This document shows positions 5,667-9,851 of a stretch of DNA of 9,851 bases, in pieces. The stretch is from NCBI GenBank assembly GCA_023393895.1, contig JAEXBT010000186.1, positions 1 to 9,851 on the forward strand, in the 5' to 3' direction. A model generated the notes under the pieces. The model made no database searches. It was not told the DNA's origin and saw only the letters and a list, made by a program, of their open reading frames with translations. The position numbers were made by a program, and so were the translations under genes. Positions within the stretch are counted from its first letter, which is position 1; every line of letters starts with the position of its first letter. This DNA comes from Pseudomonadota bacterium (GTDB lineage: Bacteria; Pseudomonadota; Gammaproteobacteria; Xanthomonadales; Xanthomonadaceae).

Positions 5667-8599
5667 GCGCGCTGGGCCTTCAGGGCTTCGAGTTGGGAAG
5701 TCCACTCGGTCAGACGCGAGCGTTCCTGCTCAACCACCGCGGCCGGGGCGTTGGCCACGAAGGTCTCGCTGGCGAGCTTGCCCTTCGACTTCGCCAGTTC
5801 GCCTTCGACCTTCTTCAGCTCCTTGTCGATGCGGCTGCGTTCGGCATCCATATCCACCAGCCCTTCGAGCGGGACGAACAGGTCCAGCTCGCCCACGCGC
5901 GCGGCGGCGGCCGCTGGCGGTTCGCCCTGCAGCACATCGATGCCGGAGATGCGTGACAGGAACTTCAGCTGCGCATCGAAGCGGCCCAGGCGCGTGCATT
6001 CGGTCTCGCCCCCGCCACGTACCAGCAGCGGCACCTGCCTTGAGGGCGATACGCCGAGCTCGCTGCGAACGCGGCGTAGCGCGCTGACCATCGCCTTCAG
6101 CCATTCGATGTCGCCATCGGCCTGCGCGAAGCCGGCTGCATCGATGTCGCCTGCCTGCGGGTAGGGCTGCGTCATGATCGTCCCCCCTTCGATGCCCAGC
6201 TTCGACGCCACCTGCTGCCACAACTCTTCGGTCACGAACGGAATCAGCGGATGCAGCAGCCGCAGCAGCCGTTCCAGCACGAACAGCAGCGTGTGCCGCG
6301 TCGAATCCGCGGCCGCCGCGTCATCGCCATTCAGTGCCGGCTTGGCCAGCTCCACGAACCAGTCGCAGAACTGGTTCCATGCGAACTCGTAGAGCATCTG
6401 CGCGAGCAGGTCGAATCGGTACGTGGAGAAGTGCTCGGCGGCCTGGGCCGAGGCGCTCTCGAGCTGCGAGAGGATCCACTTCTCCGCATCGGTCACCGCG
6501 GCCGGCGTTCCCGAGGCGTGGAACCCCTCGGTGTTCATCAGCACGAAGCGCGTCGCGTTCCATAACTTGTTGCAGAAATTCTTGTACCCCTCGGCGCGGG
6601 CAAGGTCGAACTTGATGTCGCGGCCGGGACCTGCAAGCGCAGCCATGGTGAAGCGCAGCGCATCGGCGCCGAAAGCGGCGATGCCATCGGGGAATTCCCT
6701 GCGCGTGGCCTTCTCGATCTTCGGCGCGTCCTGCGGCTTCATCAGGCCGGTGGTGCGCTTGGCGACCAGCGCGTCGGCGCTGATGCCATCGATGATGTCG
6801 AGCGGGTCGAGGATGTTGCCCTTCGACTTCGACATCTTCTGGCCCTCGCGGTCGCGCACCAGGCCGGTGATGTAGACGTCGCGGAACGGCAAGCGGCCGA
6901 CCAGCTGGTCGGTCATCATGATCATCCGCGCCACCCAGAAGAAGATGATGTCGAAGCCGGTCACCAGCACGCTGGTGGGCAGCGCGATGTCAAAGCCGAG
7001 CTCGCCCATCGCGTCCTCGTCGGGCCAGCCCTGGGTCGAGAACGGGAACATCGCCGAGGAGAACCACGTCTCCAGCACGTCGTCCTCCTGACGCAGTCCG
7101 GTGTCACCGAGCGCGTGATGTGCACGCACCTCGGCCTCGTCGCGTCCGACATAGACATTGCCCGCCTCGTCGTACCAGGCCGGGATGCGATGCCCCCACC
7201 AGAGCTGGCGCGAGATGGTCCAGTCCTGAATGTTCTCCATCCAGTGGCGGTAGGTGTTCACCCAGTTGGCCGGGACGAAGCGCACGGCGCCGGTCTCGAC
7301 CAGTTCCATGCCGCGGCGACCGAGCGCGTCCATCTTCACGAACCACTGGTCGGTGAGGAAGGGCTCGATCACCTGCCCGGAGCGGTCGCCGAACGGCTGC
7401 ATGATCGGCTTGGCATCGACCACCGGGTTGCCTTCGGCATCGGTGACCGCGAGGCCTTCTGCGGTGATCGCCTCGATGATGCGGCGGCGCGCCTCGTAGC
7501 GGTCCAGCCCGCGCAGTTCCTCGGGCACCAGGTTGATTGAGGTGGCATCGCCGATATCCTCGCCGGCGGTCGCACGCGACGCGATCGCCGCACTCTCCGC
7601 GTACGACAGGCCGTCCGTGCGCATCGCCGCCTTCGCGTCCATCAGCGCATACAGCGGGATGCCGTGGCGCTTCGCGACCTGGTAGTCGTTGAAGTCGTGT
7701 GCGCCGGTGATCTTCACCGCGCCGGAGCCGAAATGCGGGTCCGGATACTCGTCGGCGATGATCGGGATCAGGCGGCGCTGCGCCTTCGGGCCGACCGGGA
7801 TCTCCACGCGCTTGCCGACGATCGGCGCGTAACGCGCGTCATCCGGATGCACGGCGATCGCGCCATCGCCCAGCATCGTTTCCGGGCGGGTGGTGGCGAT
7901 CGAGATGTAGTCGCGGGTTTCGCGCAGCGTCACGTTGCCGTCGGCATCGCGCTCGACGTATTCATAGGTCTCGCCACCGGCCAGCGGATAACGGAAGTGC
8001 CACATGTGGCCCGGCACCTCGCGGTTCTCCACCTCCAGGTCGGAGATCGCGGTATTCAGCACCGGGTCCCAGTTCACCAGCCGCTTGCCGCGATAGATCA
8101 GGCCCTGCTCGTGCAGGCGCACGAAGGCCTCGATGATCGCCTTCGAAGCCATGGGGTCCATGGTGAAGACGCTGCGCGACCAGTCGCCGGAGGCACCGAG
8201 CCTGCGCATCTGGTGCTCGATGGTGCTGCCCGAGCGGGCCTTCCATTCCCACACCTTCTCGATGAACCTGTCGCGGCCGAGCGAATCGCGGGTTTCGCCC
8301 TTGCCTTCCAGAGCGAGGTTGCGGCCCACCACCATTTCGGTGGCGATGCCGGCATGGTCGGTACCCATCTGCCACAGCGTGCGATAGCCGAGCATGCGGT
8401 GGTAGCGGATCAGCGCATCCTGCAGCGTGTGCTGAAAGGCGTGGCCCATGTGCAGCGTGCCGGTGACGTTCGGCGGCGGCAGCAGGATGGTGTAGGCGGG
8501 GCCGTCGCCCTGCGGCGCGAACACGCCGGAGCTTTCCCATGCCGTGTACAGGCGGGTCTCGATGTCGGCGGGCTGGTAGCTGTTGGCAAGCGTGCTCAT
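5654..8599 (-). CDS. valS: Valine--tRNA ligase
   Basis: Cytoplasmic class I synthetase that charges tRNA-Val with valine and hydrolyses mischarged Thr-tRNA-Val. With the ATG at 8599 it has 981 residues, slightly longer than the roughly 950 of E. coli. The HIGH signature appears as HMGH at 50-53 after PPPNVTGTL, and KMSKS is at 588-592. The inserted editing domain includes [10 protein letters not shown] from residue 236. [20 protein letters not shown] is the conserved zone near the second half of the catalytic core. The anticodon domain includes [16 protein letters not shown], and residues from about 912 to 981 form the C-terminal charged coiled coil that contacts tRNA in this enzyme. A GTG at 8608, overlapping the holC stop, would add three residues (MTT). 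I prefer ATG because [10 protein letters not shown] aligns better with relatives as I recall them. No Shine-Dalgarno sequence is clear for either. Confidence 0.97.
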   Translation of the reverse strand: MSTLANSYQPADIETRLYTAWESSGVFAPQGDGPAYTILLPPPNVTGTLHMGHAFQHTLQDALIRYHRMLGYRTLWQMGTDHAGIATEMVVGRNLALEGKGETRDSLGRDRFIEKVWEWKARSGSTIEHQMRRLGASGDWSRSVFTMDPMASKAIIEAFVRLHEQGLIYRGKRLVNWDPVLNTAISDLEVENREVPGHMWHFRYPLAGGETYEYVERDADGNVTLRETRDYISIATTRPETMLGDGAIAVHPDDARYAPIVGKRVEIPVGPKAQRRLIPIIADEYPDPHFGSGAVKITGAHDFNDYQVAKRHGIPLYALMDAKAAMRTDGLSYAESAAIASRATAGEDIGDATSINLVPEELRGLDRYEARRRIIEAITAEGLAVTDAEGNPVVDAKPIMQPFGDRSGQVIEPFLTDQWFVKMDALGRRGMELVETGAVRFVPANWVNTYRHWMENIQDWTISRQLWWGHRIPAWYDEAGNVYVGRDEAEVRAHHALGDTGLRQEDDVLETWFSSAMFPFSTQGWPDEDAMGELGFDIALPTSVLVTGFDIIFFWVARMIMMTDQLVGRLPFRDVYITGLVRDREGQKMSKSKGNILDPLDIIDGISADALVAKRTTGLMKPQDAPKIEKATRREFPDGIAAFGADALRFTMAALAGPGRDIKFDLARAEGYKNFCNKLWNATRFVLMNTEGFHASGTPAAVTDAEKWILSQLESASAQAAEHFSTYRFDLLAQMLYEFAWNQFCDWFVELAKPALNGDDAAAADSTRHTLLFVLERLLRLLHPLIPFVTEELWQQVASKLGIEGGTIMTQPYPQAGDIDAAGFAQADGDIEWLKAMVSALRRVRSELGVSPSRQVPLLVRGGGETECTRLGRFDAQLKFLSRISGIDVLQGEPPAAAAARVGELDLFVPLEGLVDMDAERSRIDKELKKVEGELAKSKGKLASETFVANAPAAVVEQERSRLTEWTSQLEALKAQRARLG

Positions 8600-8604
8600 C
8601 GTCG

Positions 8605-9033
8605 TCACATGTCGTGTTTGTTCAGTTGCAGGCCGCGCGACTGGTACTGCTTCCAGCGCTCACGGAGCGGCGCGCGTGCGGACGGGTCGGCGGGCACCAC
8701 TTCCAGCACGCGCTCGAAGGCGCCTTCGGCGCAGGCATCGCGCAGGTTGATGACCAGCGGCCGCATAGGCGCATCGGTGTCGGGTGCGGCGATCAGGATC
8801 GGCGCCAGTTCGTCCTCGTCGTCGTCCTCAAGGCCGGCGATCTGGTGCGGGAGGAAGGCGTCCGGATCGAACGACCAGAGCAGGTCGTCGAGTGCCTCGG
8901 CCTGGGCCATGTCGCGCGCCAGGACCAGCGTGGGCAGTCCGGCGTCGTGCGCCTTGCGCGCGAGTTCGCAGACCAGCAGCAGCGGTTCCTCGCGGAAGCG
9001 CGGTTTCTGGATCAGGTAGAAGTCCGCACGCAT
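8605..9033 (-). CDS. holC: DNA polymerase III chi subunit
   Basis: This 142-residue clamp-loader accessory protein is known in E. coli to bind the C-terminal tail of single-stranded DNA-binding protein through one face and psi through another. MRADFYLI at the N-terminus, [13 protein letters not shown] at 20-32, [21 protein letters not shown] at 47-67 and [10 protein letters not shown] at 92-101 follow the chi pattern. RERWKQY at 124-130 corresponds to the E. coli RERYKAY segment containing residues that contact SSB. An acidic run EDDDEDE at 69-75 follows the FLPHQIAG motif. The ATG at 9033 is preceded by GAGG with an 8-base spacer. It lies 45 bp after pepA and its TGA overlaps or abuts the valS start, the pepA-holC-valS order common in gammaproteobacteria. 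Its presumed partner psi is encoded 3.5 kb away on the other strand. Confidence 0.93.
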   Translation of the reverse strand: MRADFYLIQKPRFREEPLLLVCELARKAHDAGLPTLVLARDMAQAEALDDLLWSFDPDAFLPHQIAGLEDDDEDELAPILIAAPDTDAPMRPLVINLRDACAEGAFERVLEVVPADPSARAPLRERWKQYQSRGLQLNKHDM

Positions 9034-9078
9034 CGGGCGGGCCTCACTTGCGCCGGCGCGCCAGACGGGTCACGGCAT

Positions 9079-9851
<773 letters not shown>

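Noticed and set aside
7664..9019. Plus-strand open frame of 451 codons antisense to valS and holC
   Set aside because: The opposite strand encodes clear ValS and HolC. The antisense product is rich in His, Arg and Ala with no recognisable domain, as expected for shadows in GC-rich DNA.
9044..9073. Nine-codon basic frame (GTG start, reading TRLARRRK) between pepA and holC
   Set aside because: No ribosome-binding site of its own and no attenuator-like hairpins. The basic composition follows from the GC-rich spacer.

Overview
The window looks like an ordinary chromosomal housekeeping region of a high-GC gammaproteobacterium. The best guess is the Xanthomonadaceae (Lysobacteraceae; Lysobacter/Luteimonas/Xanthomonas type). 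This rests on protein character and gene order (pepA-holC-valS on one strand, holD-like-rimI on the other), the short H-NS-type protein with an Ala/Lys-rich linker, the fused ThrE exporter and the DUF4124 protein. GC content was judged by eye, and no database search was possible.

Layout. (1) Positions 1-27 may hold the first codons of a divergent minus-strand gene. (2) A ThrE-family threonine/serine exporter (46-1287, +) converges on an H-NS-family gene (1347-1709, -). A strong hairpin with a T7 run on the minus strand separates them. (3) The minus strand then carries, in transcription order, a secreted DUF4124 protein (3584-3973), prolyl-tRNA synthetase proS (1802-3520) and the H-NS gene. 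(4) Divergent from the DUF4124 gene, across about 100 bp, runs a tightly coupled plus-strand operon: pssA (phosphatidylserine synthase), an 83-residue protein that looks like a minimal DNA polymerase III psi subunit (holD), and rimI (ribosomal protein S18 alanine acetyltransferase). Both junctions are ATGA overlaps. (5) Converging on it from the right is the minus-strand operon pepA (3' part only), holC (polymerase III chi subunit) and valS (valyl-tRNA synthetase). No gene-free stretch exceeds about 105 bp.

The genes serve translation (proS, valS, rimI), membrane lipid synthesis (pssA), replication clamp-loader accessory factors (holC, holD-like), peptide turnover (pepA), nucleoid structure (H-NS) and amino-acid export (ThrE). 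I see no mobile element, CRISPR array, phage gene, tRNA or rRNA, and no multi-gene system that looks new. The points most worth checking are the shortened, apparently all-helical psi candidate encoded 3.5 kb from its presumed partner chi, the possible leaderless start of pssA, and the calcium-loop-like motif in the DUF4124 protein.
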